A stretch of 64,000 nucleotides of DNA from an uncultured Eubacteriales bacterium (GCA_934502885.1 CAKSUT010000002.1:186001-250000), one strand, 5' to 3'; shown: positions 7,767-16,078, counted from the first letter of the stretch. A program made the numbers and translations. Notes: generated by a model from the sequence alone, not told the origin.

Positions 7767-9173
7767 TTACTTTTCCTCTTTGAAGCCGAGGCGGTTGAGA
7801 CTGAGAGCGTTGTCCCTCCAATTCTCCTTAACCTTTACCCAAAGGTCGAGGAAAACCTTTTCTCCGAGAAGATTCTCCATGTCCTCTCTCGCATAGGTTG
7901 CAACCTTTTTGAGCGCCTCACCGTTCTTGCCGATGATTATCTTCTTGTGAGCCTGCTTTTCACAGTAAATCTCGGCTCTTATGCTAATGAGGTTCTTTTC
8001 CTCCTTGAAGTCCTCTATCACAACGGCGATACCGTGCGGTATTTCGTCGCTGTTGAGTCGGAGAAGTTTCTCACGGATTATCTCGGCGCAGATCTGGCGT
8101 TCCGGCTGATCCGTCACCATATCCTCCGGGAAATACCATCTCTCGGGTCTGAGAAAACCTGTTATCTCCTCGATTACGGTTTCGACTCCGTCGTTGTTGA
8201 GTGCGCTTATGGGGATTATCGACTTGAAGTCGTAAAGCTCGTTGTACTTTGCGATTATCGTAAGAAGCTTATCTTTTTTTGCAATATCGGTTTTGTTGAG
8301 TACGAGGACCGCCGGTGCTTTAGTCGCCTTTATCTTTGCGATTATATCGATATCGCTCTTTCCCGGCATTTCGCACGCATCGGCGATAAACACTATTCCG
8401 TCGGTCGCCGTGAGGCTGTCGTCGGCGGACTTCATCATAAACTCGCCGAGCTTGTTTTTCGGCTTGTGAATACCGGGAGTGTCGATGAATACGTACTGGC
8501 AGTCGCCCTTTGTGAGAACTCCCGTGATACGGTTTCTCGTGGTCTGCGGCTTACTCGACACAATTGCGACCTTTTCGCCGAGAGCGGCGTTCATAAACGT
8601 GCTTTTTCCGACGTTCGGACGACCGATTATTGCGATAAAGCCCGTTTTTTCGTTCTTTTCGTCGTGGGAGGGCTTTTCGGCGTCCTTGACCTCGCCTCTC
8701 GGGAGTCCCATTTTTTGCAGGATTTCTTCCTGTACGCGGTTCATGTAAAGCTCGTCGGCTTTATCCGCTTCGTGGTCGAGTCCCAAAAGGTGAAGCGTAG
8801 AGTGTACGGCAAGAAAGCATATCTCCCTCTCAAAGCTGTGACCGTACTCCTTCGCCTGTTCCTCGGCTCTCTCGGCGCAGATTACAATATCTCCGAGAGG
8901 AACACACTCTCCCTCGACTATTTCGTCCTCGTCTATCTCACCGTTTTCGAGCATCGGGAACGAGAGTACGTCGGTCACGCTGTCCTTCTTTCTGAACTCG
9001 GCGTTGAGTCTCTTTATCTCGTCGGCGTCGCAGAAAGTAACCGAAACCTCGCAGTCAAACTCGACTTCCTCATAGGCAAGCGTTTCGTTTACCGCCTTTT
9101 TCACGAGAGCGCGCTGTGCGGCGGTTATCTCAATTTTCTTTTGGTCGTTTTTTGTATATATTGTATTTTTCAT
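7767..9173 (-). CDS. Fused endoribonuclease YbeY and GTPase Era
   Basis: A single open frame joins two normally separate ribosome-maturation proteins. Residues about 1-150 are YbeY, the 16S rRNA 3'-end maturation metalloenzyme, with the zinc motif AVHSTLHLLGLDHE. After a charged linker of about 15 residues comes Era: G1 GRPNVGKST, G3 DTPG, G4 NKTD, an SAL G5 element, and a C-terminal KH domain with IIGKNGEALKK. The frame is open to an ATG at 9242, but I place the start at 9173 because YbeY homology begins there (MKNTIYTKND). The gene then overlaps the end of phoH by 44 bases. The two halves act on the same 3' end of 16S rRNA, so fusion is plausible. No frameshift or internal stop is seen. Confidence 0.93.
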   Translation of the reverse strand: MKNTIYTKNDQKKIEITAAQRALVKKAVNETLAYEEVEFDCEVSVTFCDADEIKRLNAEFRKKDSVTDVLSFPMLENGEIDEDEIVEGECVPLGDIVICAERAEEQAKEYGHSFEREICFLAVHSTLHLLGLDHEADKADELYMNRVQEEILQKMGLPRGEVKDAEKPSHDEKNEKTGFIAIIGRPNVGKSTFMNAALGEKVAIVSSKPQTTRNRITGVLTKGDCQYVFIDTPGIHKPKNKLGEFMMKSADDSLTATDGIVFIADACEMPGKSDIDIIAKIKATKAPAVLVLNKTDIAKKDKLLTIIAKYNELYDFKSIIPISALNNDGVETVIEEITGFLRPERWYFPEDMVTDQPERQICAEIIREKLLRLNSDEIPHGIAVVIEDFKEEKNLISIRAEIYCEKQAHKKIIIGKNGEALKKVATYAREDMENLLGEKVFLDLWVKVKENWRDNALSLNRLGFKEEK

Positions 9174-10185
9174 TTTCACGTCCGACTTTCTTTTCTTTTT
9201 CGTATTTTTCGTATGCGACGATAATCTTCTGAACCAGTGCATGACGCACTATATCCTTCTCGCCGAGTCTGTGTATGGCAATGCCGTCGATATTCTCGAG
9301 TACCTTTGAAGCTTCTACAAGTCCCGAACGGACACCCGAGGGAAGATCCACCTGAGTTACGTCTCCCGTTATCACCGCTTTCGAACCGAAACCGAGTCTC
9401 GTCAAGAACATCTTCATCTGCTCCGGCGTTGTGTTCTGCGCCTCGTCAAGAATGATAAACGAATCGTCAAGCGTGCGTCCTCTCATGTAGGCAAGCGGTG
9501 CAATCTCTATGGCTCCCTTTTCGCTGTACCTCGCATAACCCTCGCTTCCGACCATCTCAAAAAGCGCGTCGTAAAGCGGACGGAGGTACGGGTCTATCTT
9601 GCTCTGCAGGTCTCCCGGCAAAAAGCCGAGTCTCTCGCCGGCTTCGACCGCCGGACGCGTCAGAATTATCCTATTAACCTGTTTTGCACGCAGAGCATTG
9701 ACCGCCATCGCAACGGCAAGAAAGGTTTTACCCGTACCGGCAGGACCTATACCGAATATGACCGTATTCCTCTTTATGGCGTCAACGTACTTTTTCTGAC
9801 CGACGGTTTTCGCCTTTATGGGCTTTCCCTTTGTGGTTATGCACACGCACTCGCCCGACGCTCCGGCAAGCTCTGCAAGCTCCTCTTCGCCGCCGCCCTT
9901 TACCATGTCGATAACATAGCGCACGCTCTGCTCGGTAAGAGACACGGCGTTGTCCGCGCCTGCCATTTCGGCAAGATACTCGACAGCCTTGTACGCCCTC
10001 GAAACGCTGTCCTCCGACGCACCGCTCACCTTTATCCCCTCGTCGCACATCGAAAGCGCGACTCCGAACTCATTCTCTATAAGCTCGCTGTAGCAGTCAA
10101 AGCTTCCGAACACTGCCGACGCCTTTTCCTGCGATATTCCACGCAATATCTTTTCGCATTCCGCCAACGGCAACACAGCCTCCAT
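9130..10185 (-). CDS. phoH: PhoH-family ATPase (YbeZ-like)
   Basis: A cytoplasmic P-loop ATPase of 351 residues, with Walker A GPAGTGKTFLAVAMAV and Walker B-type FIILDEAQNTTPEQMK. It also has the family segments LTRPAVEAGERLGFLPGDL and GSKAVITGDVTQVDLP. PhoH/YbeZ is thought to be an RNA helicase-like partner of YbeY in rRNA processing, and here it overlaps the ybeY-era start, which fits. Its own promoter-like sequence lies 20 bases upstream of the ATG, and an AAAGGAT ribosome binding site is visible. Confidence 0.93.
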   Translation of the reverse strand: MEAVLPLAECEKILRGISQEKASAVFGSFDCYSELIENEFGVALSMCDEGIKVSGASEDSVSRAYKAVEYLAEMAGADNAVSLTEQSVRYVIDMVKGGGEEELAELAGASGECVCITTKGKPIKAKTVGQKKYVDAIKRNTVIFGIGPAGTGKTFLAVAMAVNALRAKQVNRIILTRPAVEAGERLGFLPGDLQSKIDPYLRPLYDALFEMVGSEGYARYSEKGAIEIAPLAYMRGRTLDDSFIILDEAQNTTPEQMKMFLTRLGFGSKAVITGDVTQVDLPSGVRSGLVEASKVLENIDGIAIHRLGEKDIVRHALVQKIIVAYEKYEKEKKVGRENEKYNIYKKRPKEN

Positions 10186-10205
10186 TCTGTCAATTATCCT
10201 TTTGT

Positions 10206-10234
10206 ATTATAACACAAACCGCCGATTTTTTCAA
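10206..10234 (-). promoter_or_regulatory. Sigma-A-type promoter for phoH, ybeY-era and recO
   Basis: On the minus strand: -35 TTGAAA (10229-10234), a 17-base spacer and -10 TATAAT (10206-10211), directly upstream of phoH. It allows the rRNA-processing and repair genes to be expressed independently of the sporulation genes yqfCD upstream. Confidence 0.8.
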
Positions 10235-10298
10235 TACCCATTTGACCTATTCAGACGTATATTTACAATTTCCGCACAAAAATATTGTATATTTTTCT

Positions 10299-11507
10299 TC
10301 AGTCTATGCCGAAATCCTCACAAACGGCGATATCTTCAACCGCTTTCACCGTTGAACGGAGAATATAATACTTTTCCGAGGCATCGTTTTCGCGAATTTC
10401 CTCACTGTATGACGCCGAAAGTATGTCCGCTCCGTCAAGCTCATGCGCAATAATCGCATACATTTCGTCATAGGCAAGGCTTTTCAGTTCCTCCTCGGTG
10501 CGCGTACACTTCACGGTTTCATACTCTCTGAAAACCGTCGTTTCGTACTTCAGCGGAAGCACCGCTCCGTCAAAGACAGTGACATAGCCCTTGCATCTTT
10601 CCGCATCGTATTTATCATACGGTATCGGGAGAAAACTATTCGGCGAAAACCTTTTTCCCAGAATTTTGTATTCGGTTCTTCTCTTTTCATCGCCGGTATA
10701 TCTCTTTTCGTACGACTCGAACGGAAGCTCTACGTCAAACACTCTCTCGGTCTCGGCGTAAACGTGTCCCTTTGCACTCTGAAACATCTCTCCCGACGCG
10801 CGTGTTTTGAAAAACGATGACACCAGCAGCTGACCTTTGGTAACGTAGTCGCCGTTTTTGACCTCCTTGCCGCCGAAAAGCGCGTCTATTCTGACTATTC
10901 TGCCGTCACGCGCCGCGACGAGGTTCACCCTCTCCGTATAGTCGGTTCTCGGAGGGAGTATTTCCCTTTCATGCACCTCGACGAGCGCGACGGTTCCCTT
11001 TATATTGACGGCGATCCACGATATGCGCGTATCGGCAAGCAGAAATCTGTGGTACAGTCCCTCAAGGCTCACCGACGGATAGAATGTCCCCTCCGAAAAG
11101 CCGTTCATTTCGAGGTTGTCGAGTATATCCTCCGTCGGCACGGAAACATTTCCGCTGACCCTTATTTCCCATATCATATTTTCCGATATCAGCATAATAA
11201 CGAAGCACAGAAGTACTCCGAAGAAAAGCCCGGCACGGCGTTTTCTCGCAAACAAAAAGTGCGCAAGTCCTCTTTTTCGGGCAACTTCAAGCCCGACGCA
11301 GAACCTCTCGGCTATACTCTCAAGCTCTTTCACTCTGCCGTTTGCGCACGAAAAAACAAGCGTGCCGTCGTCCTTTCGCGAAATACCGAAAACATCGGTG
11401 TTTATCCTTTTGAGCACTTCACCGAGAAATCTGTCCGAAAGTCCCTTTTCACATTTCACCTCAAAATCCGTGCTTCCGGCGACGAAGCGAAAAATTCCCT
11501 CTCTCAT
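10299..11507 (-). CDS. yqfD: Sporulation protein YqfD
   Basis: A 402-residue protein of the YqfD family, a membrane protein conserved in endospore formers and expressed in the mother cell. The N-terminal cytoplasmic domain is followed by one hydrophobic segment at about residues 93-112 (LFFGVLLCFVIMLI) and a long extracytoplasmic domain starting with an IRVSGNVSVPTEDI-type POTRA-like motif. It overlaps yqfC by ATGA (11504-11507), indicating translational coupling. GGAGG precedes the ATG. The phoH promoter separates it from the housekeeping genes downstream. Confidence 0.9.
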   Translation of the reverse strand: MREGIFRFVAGSTDFEVKCEKGLSDRFLGEVLKRINTDVFGISRKDDGTLVFSCANGRVKELESIAERFCVGLEVARKRGLAHFLFARKRRAGLFFGVLLCFVIMLISENMIWEIRVSGNVSVPTEDILDNLEMNGFSEGTFYPSVSLEGLYHRFLLADTRISWIAVNIKGTVALVEVHEREILPPRTDYTERVNLVAARDGRIVRIDALFGGKEVKNGDYVTKGQLLVSSFFKTRASGEMFQSAKGHVYAETERVFDVELPFESYEKRYTGDEKRRTEYKILGKRFSPNSFLPIPYDKYDAERCKGYVTVFDGAVLPLKYETTVFREYETVKCTRTEEELKSLAYDEMYAIIAHELDGADILSASYSEEIRENDASEKYYILRSTVKAVEDIAVCEDFGID

Positions 11508-11800
11508 CTTCCGTCCCTCCGTACACGTTCGAGAGACACGCTCTCTATTCTCCCGTCTATCCGTACCGCGCTTTCGGTAAGGCAGACAAGGTGCAGTGCC
11601 TTTCCGAAGAACGTAGCTTTGAGCTTATCGAGGTCAACCGTAATCTCCTCCTTGGAGTAGCTCTCTATGCGGCACACTCCGGTTATCGAAACCGCACTGT
11701 CGCCGCAGAGCTTCATCACGGGATAACCGAAGGCGTTTTCAAGCTCGAGGTCGTTAAGTATAGTCCTTCCGCGTATACCGTTCCCTTTCTCTTTCTTCAT
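11504..11800 (-). CDS. yqfC: YabP/YqfC-family sporulation protein
   Basis: A small (98-residue) protein of the YabP/YqfC family, partner of YqfD in spore formers; the molecular role is not established. Core segments are NAFGYPVMKLCG, ITGVCRIESYSKEEI and the C-terminal RIDGRIESVSLERV. I place the start at the ATG at 11800 because AAGGA lies 10 bases upstream. The frame is open to a GTG at 11830 that lacks a convincing ribosome binding site. A sigma-E-like promoter lies upstream. Confidence 0.85.
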   Translation of the reverse strand: MKKEKGNGIRGRTILNDLELENAFGYPVMKLCGDSAVSITGVCRIESYSKEEITVDLDKLKATFFGKALHLVCLTESAVRIDGRIESVSLERVRRDGR

Positions 11801-11857
11801 TCGCATCTCTTCCTTCCGCGGCGGTATCACAGGACTTCCGCCGCAAGAGCAGTTCTT

Positions 11858-11887
11858 ATAATATTTATGCCGTGCGGCGAATACAAA
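11858..11887 (+). promoter_or_regulatory. Sigma-E-like promoter for ylbJ
   Basis: TAATATT (11859-11865), a 14-base spacer, and AATACAAA (11880-11887) compare with the Bacillus sigma-E consensus KMATATT-N14/15-CATACAHT: 7 of 7 and 6 of 8 matches. ylbJ is a sigma-E-regulon gene in B. subtilis. The assignment is by eye. Confidence 0.6.
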
Positions 11888-11890
11888 TGA
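11862..11890 (-). promoter_or_regulatory. Possible sigma-E-like promoter for yqfC
   Basis: Minus strand TCATTTG (11884-11890), 14 bases, CATAAATA (11862-11869): 5 of 7 and 6 of 8 matches to the sigma-E consensus. It overlaps the opposing ylbJ promoter almost completely. Confidence 0.4.
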
Positions 11891-11920
11891 ATGATATTAA
11901 CCTCGCGGAGGCAAAAACTT

Positions 11921-13078
11921 ATGAAACGCAAAATCGGGCTGCCCTCGTCCGCCGTTTGCATTGCGGCGGCAATTGCGGCATTAGGGCTTCTTTACGACAC
12001 GCCGTTTGTGAAATCGTGCGTAGGCGACGGTCTTTCTCTCTGTCTGAATGCCGTTATACCGTCGCTGTTTCCTTTTGCGGTGATGACGGAACTTATCTTT
12101 TTCGACGGGCGCGGAATCGTGTTTCCGCGTTTTGTGCGGCATGCGCTTTCCGGGATTTTCGGAATATCCGAAAGCCTTGCCTCCGCGTCTGTCACAGGTA
12201 CGATAACAGGGTTTCCCATGGGTACGGCGGCAATCTCAAAGATATATTCCGCAGGCGGCTGTACGAAAAATGAAGCGGAATATGCCGCCGCTCTTTCCGG
12301 TATGCCGTCCCCGGCGTTTATCATAGGAGCTGTGGGAATGTCCGTGTTTTCGTCGGTACACGCAGGAGTGTTTCTTCTCATGATACAGTTTTTATCCATG
12401 TTTCCGGTAAGTGTGCTTTTGCGTCTGACATTATGCCGTAAAAAAGCCGCCGCTCACGCCGCGCCGCAGAATGCGCACGTTAAATTCAGGCTGTCGGCAG
12501 TAAGCGCCGCCATAAAAAATGCCGGCATGAGTATGCTTGCGATATGCTCATGCGTCGTATTTTTCACCGTTATTTCGGGGTGTGTACTCCGTTACGCCGG
12601 TATTTCCGAAGAGAAAAACGGTGTTCTTTGCGCTGTAGCCTCCGGATTCTTTGAAATGACTACGGGTACGGCAAAGCTCGGCGGAACGCACATTCTCCGT
12701 GCGCTTCCGTGCGCCGCGGCGCTTATAGGCTTCGGCGGACTTTCAATTGCCTGTCAGGTGTCGCTTGTGTGCGAAAAGAGCGGTATGTCGGTAAAGCCGT
12801 TTCTTCTCTCACGGATATACTTCGCCTTTTTCAACTTCATATTCACCCTCGCCGCGGAATACTTTCTGCCGAGTGCCGTGCCGACCTTCGGCTCGGGTAT
12901 CGTTAAAGCTCTGACACCAAAATATGAATGTGTGGGGGCGGTTCCGTATTTCAGATACGCATTTCTTTTCTCGGTTGCGATGTTTTCGGCAAAGCTCCTT
13001 CCGCCGGTGCTTTCCGCACTTTGGCGCAGACTTTCGCAAAAGAAAAACACCGTCCGAAAAGACGGCGAAAAAAGGTAG
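11921..13078 (+). CDS. ylbJ: Sporulation integral membrane protein YlbJ
   Basis: A 385-residue polytopic membrane protein of the YlbJ family, with nucleoside-recognition (Gate) domain character as in SpmA/SpmB. About eight hydrophobic segments are visible. Conserved elements include the family segment NAVIPSLFPFAVMTEL near residue 45, TGFPMGTAAISKIY, and GFFEMTTGTAKL. YlbJ is made in the mother cell and is needed for heat-resistant spores in Bacillus. Start chosen at 11921 because GCGGAGG lies 9 bases upstream; an earlier in-frame ATG at 11891 has no such site. It is divergent from yqfC with overlapping sigma-E-like promoters, consistent with joint sporulation control. Confidence 0.88.
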   Translation: MKRKIGLPSSAVCIAAAIAALGLLYDTPFVKSCVGDGLSLCLNAVIPSLFPFAVMTELIFFDGRGIVFPRFVRHALSGIFGISESLASASVTGTITGFPMGTAAISKIYSAGGCTKNEAEYAAALSGMPSPAFIIGAVGMSVFSSVHAGVFLLMIQFLSMFPVSVLLRLTLCRKKAAAHAAPQNAHVKFRLSAVSAAIKNAGMSMLAICSCVVFFTVISGCVLRYAGISEEKNGVLCAVASGFFEMTTGTAKLGGTHILRALPCAAALIGFGGLSIACQVSLVCEKSGMSVKPFLLSRIYFAFFNFIFTLAAEYFLPSAVPTFGSGIVKALTPKYECVGAVPYFRYAFLFSVAMFSAKLLPPVLSALWRRLSQKKNTVRKDGEKR

Positions 13079-13096
13079 TCCCGGAGTAATTTTTGC

Positions 13097-13133
13097 GAAA
13101 AAAATACCCTTCGCATTTTCACACGAAGGGTTT
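13097..13133 (-). terminator. Intrinsic terminator of mgtE
   Basis: An 8-bp perfect stem (13106-13113 with 13124-13131) and, on the minus strand, the tract ATTTTTTT immediately after. It may also stop ylbJ transcripts from the other side, but the plus-strand T tract is poor. Confidence 0.85.
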
Positions 13134-13213
13134 CAGTTTCTGCATAAGGGAACATCAGAGGATAATTGTCGACTGCCGTCTGACATATTATAATCACATC
13201 CTTTTTTATTGAA

Positions 13214-14539
13214 TTAAAGTGTCGGAATCATTGCCGTTGCGAGAGCAAAATATATTGCCATAGAGCTCATATCGACTATCGTCGTTATAAACGGCGACGC
13301 CATAAGTGCCGGGTCGAGTCCGCATTTTTTCGCGAGCATGGGAAGAACAGCACCGATAAACTTCGCGAACATAACCGTAAAGATAAGCGAGAAAACGATT
13401 ATAAGCGAAATCGTGAAATCGTGATACATAAGGTAAATACGAATGCCGTTGCACACGGCAAGAATGGGGCTTACTATCATCGCAATCGAGAACTCCTTGA
13501 GCATGACCTTGAATATATCACGGAACTTTATCTCGTCGAGAGCAAGACCTCTTATTATCATGGTCGAACTCTGAGAGCCGCAGTTACCGCCGGTATCCAT
13601 AAGCATGGGAATAAACGTCACAAGTATCGGAACGGCGCTGAAAGCCGCCTCGTACTTTGCAAGGATAAGTCCCGTAAAGGTTGACGAAAACATGAGAAGA
13701 AGAAGCCACGGCAATCTGTTTTTGGCGTGTACCCAGAAGGGAGTTTTGAAGTAGGTATCGTCACTCGGCGTCATAGCCGCCATTTTCGTGAAGTCCTCGC
13801 TTGCCTCCTCTCGGATGACGTCGATAGCGTCGTCGAAGGTTACGATACCGACAATGCGGTCATCGTTATCGACAACGGGAATTGCCGGAAGGTCGTATTT
13901 GTCGAAGAGATTTGCGACCATTTCCTTGTCGTCGCCGGTCTTGACGCATACGAAGTTTGTGAGCATAAGGTCCTCAATACACTCGTTTCCGTCGGCAAAA
14001 AGCATATCCTTGATTTCCACCGTGCCGATGAGCTTTCTGCCCTGCGTAACATAGCAGGTGTAGACCGTCTCTTTCTTTATGCCCTCGCGGCGTATCTTAT
14101 CAAACGCCTCTTTGACCGTGAGGTTTTTATCGAGAGACACAAACTCGGTCGTGAGAATGCTTCCTGCGCTGTCCTCAGGATACTTTAAGATTTCGTTGAT
14201 CTGCTTTCTCGTTTCCGGGCTTGCCTTTGCCAATATTCTGACCACGACATTCGCCGGCATATCCTCGACAAGATCGACCGCGTCGTCCTTATAAAGGCTG
14301 TTGATGACATCGGACAACTCGTTGTCGCTGATACTTTCGATGAGCTTTTCGCAATGCTCGGAGTCCATGTATGCGAACACCTCCGCCGCAACATCTCTCG
14401 GAAGAAGCCGAAAAAGGATTACCATGTTATCCCCGGCCTCCTCGAGAAACGCCGCAATATCCGCGGAATTGTACTCAAGCATGAACTCTTTGGCATCTTT
14501 GAATTTTCTCTCTGCAGCAAGTGCGTTGAGCTTTTCCAT
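13214..14539 (-). CDS. mgtE: Magnesium transporter MgtE
   Basis: A 441-residue Mg2+ channel. The cytoplasmic N domain (about residues 1-125) is followed by tandem CBS domains (about 126-250, with DLPAIPVVDNDDRIVGIVT) and five transmembrane segments containing the pore motif PMLMDTGGNCGSQSS. MgtE gates on cytosolic Mg2+ through the N and CBS domains. GGAGG precedes the ATG. It is the last gene of a probable three-gene unit with an ECF S-component and a TIM-barrel protein, ending at a strong terminator. There is no room upstream for an Mg2+-sensing riboswitch. Confidence 0.95.
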   Translation of the reverse strand: MEKLNALAAERKFKDAKEFMLEYNSADIAAFLEEAGDNMVILFRLLPRDVAAEVFAYMDSEHCEKLIESISDNELSDVINSLYKDDAVDLVEDMPANVVVRILAKASPETRKQINEILKYPEDSAGSILTTEFVSLDKNLTVKEAFDKIRREGIKKETVYTCYVTQGRKLIGTVEIKDMLFADGNECIEDLMLTNFVCVKTGDDKEMVANLFDKYDLPAIPVVDNDDRIVGIVTFDDAIDVIREEASEDFTKMAAMTPSDDTYFKTPFWVHAKNRLPWLLLLMFSSTFTGLILAKYEAAFSAVPILVTFIPMLMDTGGNCGSQSSTMIIRGLALDEIKFRDIFKVMLKEFSIAMIVSPILAVCNGIRIYLMYHDFTISLIIVFSLIFTVMFAKFIGAVLPMLAKKCGLDPALMASPFITTIVDMSSMAIYFALATAMIPTL

Positions 14540-14595
14540 AAGAACACCTCCGAATTTTCAAAGTACGTAAAAGCACGCTTTTGCGCGCACTTTTA

Positions 14596-15144
14596 TTAAT
14601 GTTTGACAGCCTTTCTTACGGCAGGCACCACGGCAACAGCCACAGCACCGCCTATAAGAGCGGTTATCATCTGCGTTACTCCGAAGCTTGCACCGAGTAC
14701 CGCCGCCTGCTTTTCGACAATTGCCGAGGACGCAAGAAGAGACGGAACCAAGCACTTCACGATAAGTAAGTACAAAGTCAAAAACTTGAGCACCGCACCG
14801 CAGACAACGCCTGCCGCCGCACAGCCGACGAAGCTTCCGACCTTACGGGACATAAGCTTTATGAGCGCGCAGATAACGGCTATGTAAACAAGGTTTCCCA
14901 ATGCGACCATGGGAACAACGCCTATGATCTGCGGTCCTATTCCGAGAACGAATGCAAGGAACGGGGAGCAGAGTGCGACAATCGCGGCTGAAAAGAATCC
15001 GCAGGTCATCGCCGACACGGCAAGTATAAGGTTTACGCAAGAACCCGTAACGAGCTGTCCGAACGGTTTTGTCACCCACTGAAACGCAACGAGAAGAGCA
15101 AGAAACATCGCCGTTCTCGCAATGAACTTAACACTGCTTTTCAT
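14596..15144 (-). CDS. ECF transporter S-component-like membrane protein
   Basis: A 182-residue hydrophobic protein with about six transmembrane segments. It starts with a MKSSVKFIARTAMFLALLVA motif typical of the substrate-binding (S) components of energy-coupling factor vitamin and metal transporters. In the family the S-component binds substrate in the membrane and uses a shared EcfT/EcfA1/EcfA2 module, which is not in this window. The substrate cannot be read from the sequence. An excellent AAAGGAGG site precedes the ATG. It lies 56 bases upstream of mgtE on the same strand. Confidence 0.8.
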   Translation of the reverse strand: MKSSVKFIARTAMFLALLVAFQWVTKPFGQLVTGSCVNLILAVSAMTCGFFSAAIVALCSPFLAFVLGIGPQIIGVVPMVALGNLVYIAVICALIKLMSRKVGSFVGCAAAGVVCGAVLKFLTLYLLIVKCLVPSLLASSAIVEKQAAVLGASFGVTQMITALIGGAVAVAVVPAVRKAVKH

Positions 15145-15183
15145 TTAGTTTACCTCCTTTCGCGCAAATTATTTATTTCAAAA

Positions 15184-15200
15184 CGGGAAAACCCGTAAAG
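15184..15200 (-). terminator. Small hairpin between the TIM-barrel and ECF genes
   Basis: ACGGG / CCCGT 5-bp stem (15184-15188 with 15193-15197) with a 4-base loop and a short T tract on the minus strand. It may give partial termination; weak. Confidence 0.35.
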
Positions 15201-15221
15201 AAACGCAAAGTTAAAAAACAA

Positions 15222-15911
15222 TTACGGATGCGCCTCGTTATTGCGGTACGCCTCCATAATCTCCTTGAAAACCTCGCCGTTTGACGGAGGAGTCCATGTT
15301 ATGGCGTTTGCGCCGGCTTCTATGGTTTCGAGTATCGTTTCGTCGGTAGGTCCGCCGGTTGCGATAATCGGCACTTTCGGGAACTGCTTTCTTATATCTC
15401 TCACGATATCCGCAGTGTACTTTGCGGCGGAGACGTTGAAGATTGCGGCTCCGGCGTCTATTCTTGCGGCAAAGTCGGTGTCCGCTCTCACGACGGTTGT
15501 GACAACCGGTATATCAATCGTCGCCGAGACCTTTGCGATAACCTCATTCTCGGTCGGTGCGTTTAAGACGACGCCCATAGCTCCCTGCATTTCGGCGTAA
15601 TTCGCAAGGTTGACGACCCTTTTTCCTTTTGTAAGTCCTCCGCCTACGCCGACGAAAACGGGGATATCCGCCGCCATGAGTATCGCCTGAGTAATTATGG
15701 GCTGAGGGGTAAACGGGTAAACGGCTATAACCGCATCGGCGTTCACGTTCTTTATAATGCAGAGGTCAGTACTGAAAACAAGCGACTTTATCCTTTTGCC
15801 GAATACGACTATTCCGCTTGCCTCGCGTATGACCTCGGGCACTTTCAAAGAAAACTTTCTGAGCGTTCCCTCGATGGGATCGGGTGTGTTTTTTATCGTT
15901 TGCTTTGACAT
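15222..15911 (-). CDS. Conserved TIM-barrel protein (annotated as hydrolase in Clostridia)
   Basis: A 229-residue protein with beta/alpha-barrel character. It has Gly-rich strand-loop elements (VFVGVGGGLTKGKRVVNLA) and a C-terminal phosphate-binding-like IIATGGPTDETI. Close relatives are widespread in Clostridia and usually carry only a generic hydrolase label; I know of no proven activity. The start at 15911 has AAAGGAG 6 bases upstream; an in-frame ATG at 15944 is less likely because it falls close to the promoter. It heads the unit with the ECF S-component and mgtE. Confidence 0.75.
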   Translation of the reverse strand: MSKQTIKNTPDPIEGTLRKFSLKVPEVIREASGIVVFGKRIKSLVFSTDLCIIKNVNADAVIAVYPFTPQPIITQAILMAADIPVFVGVGGGLTKGKRVVNLANYAEMQGAMGVVLNAPTENEVIAKVSATIDIPVVTTVVRADTDFAARIDAGAAIFNVSAAKYTADIVRDIRKQFPKVPIIATGGPTDETILETIEAGANAITWTPPSNGEVFKEIMEAYRNNEAHP

Positions 15912-15959
15912 CTCCTTCTCCTTTCGTAAATCGCACATACACATACGTCCGTATTATAT

Positions 15960-15988
15960 ATTGTACCACGCAAGAAGCTGTATTTCAA
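15960..15988 (-). promoter_or_regulatory. Promoter of the TIM-barrel, ECF and mgtE unit
   Basis: Minus strand -35 TTGAAA (15983-15988), a 17-base spacer ending in TGG (extended -10), and -10 TACAAT (15960-15965). It lies about 50 bases upstream of the start codon. Confidence 0.8.
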
Positions 15989-16009
15989 CAACGAAAAGTG
16001 AATTTTCAT

Positions 16010-16046
16010 AAAAAAAAACAAGACTCCCGGAAAAGCTCCGAGAGTC
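16010..16046 (-). terminator. Intrinsic terminator of the Gfo/Idh oxidoreductase gene
   Basis: A 9-bp stem with one mismatch around a 7-base loop (about 16022-16046), followed on the minus strand by a run of T residues. Confidence 0.85.
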
Positions 16047-16078
16047 CCGACAAAAGTCTTTCTTAAAATTACGGAAAA

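Noticed and set aside
7624..7821. 65-codon frame overlapping the recO start
   Set aside because: It has no family features and overlaps recO in another frame; the ribosome-binding-like GAAGGGA may be chance.
7947..9224. 425-codon open frame on the plus strand opposite ybeY-era
   Set aside because: It is antisense to a conserved fused gene, shows no protein family features and no promoter.
9174..9242. Earlier ATG for the ybeY-era fusion
   Set aside because: It would add a basic, non-homologous N-terminus and lengthen the overlap with phoH; YbeY similarity starts at 9173.
14540..14595. Mg2+ riboswitch ahead of mgtE
   Set aside because: Only 56 bases separate mgtE from the upstream gene, too short for ykoK-type RNA, and no motif is seen.
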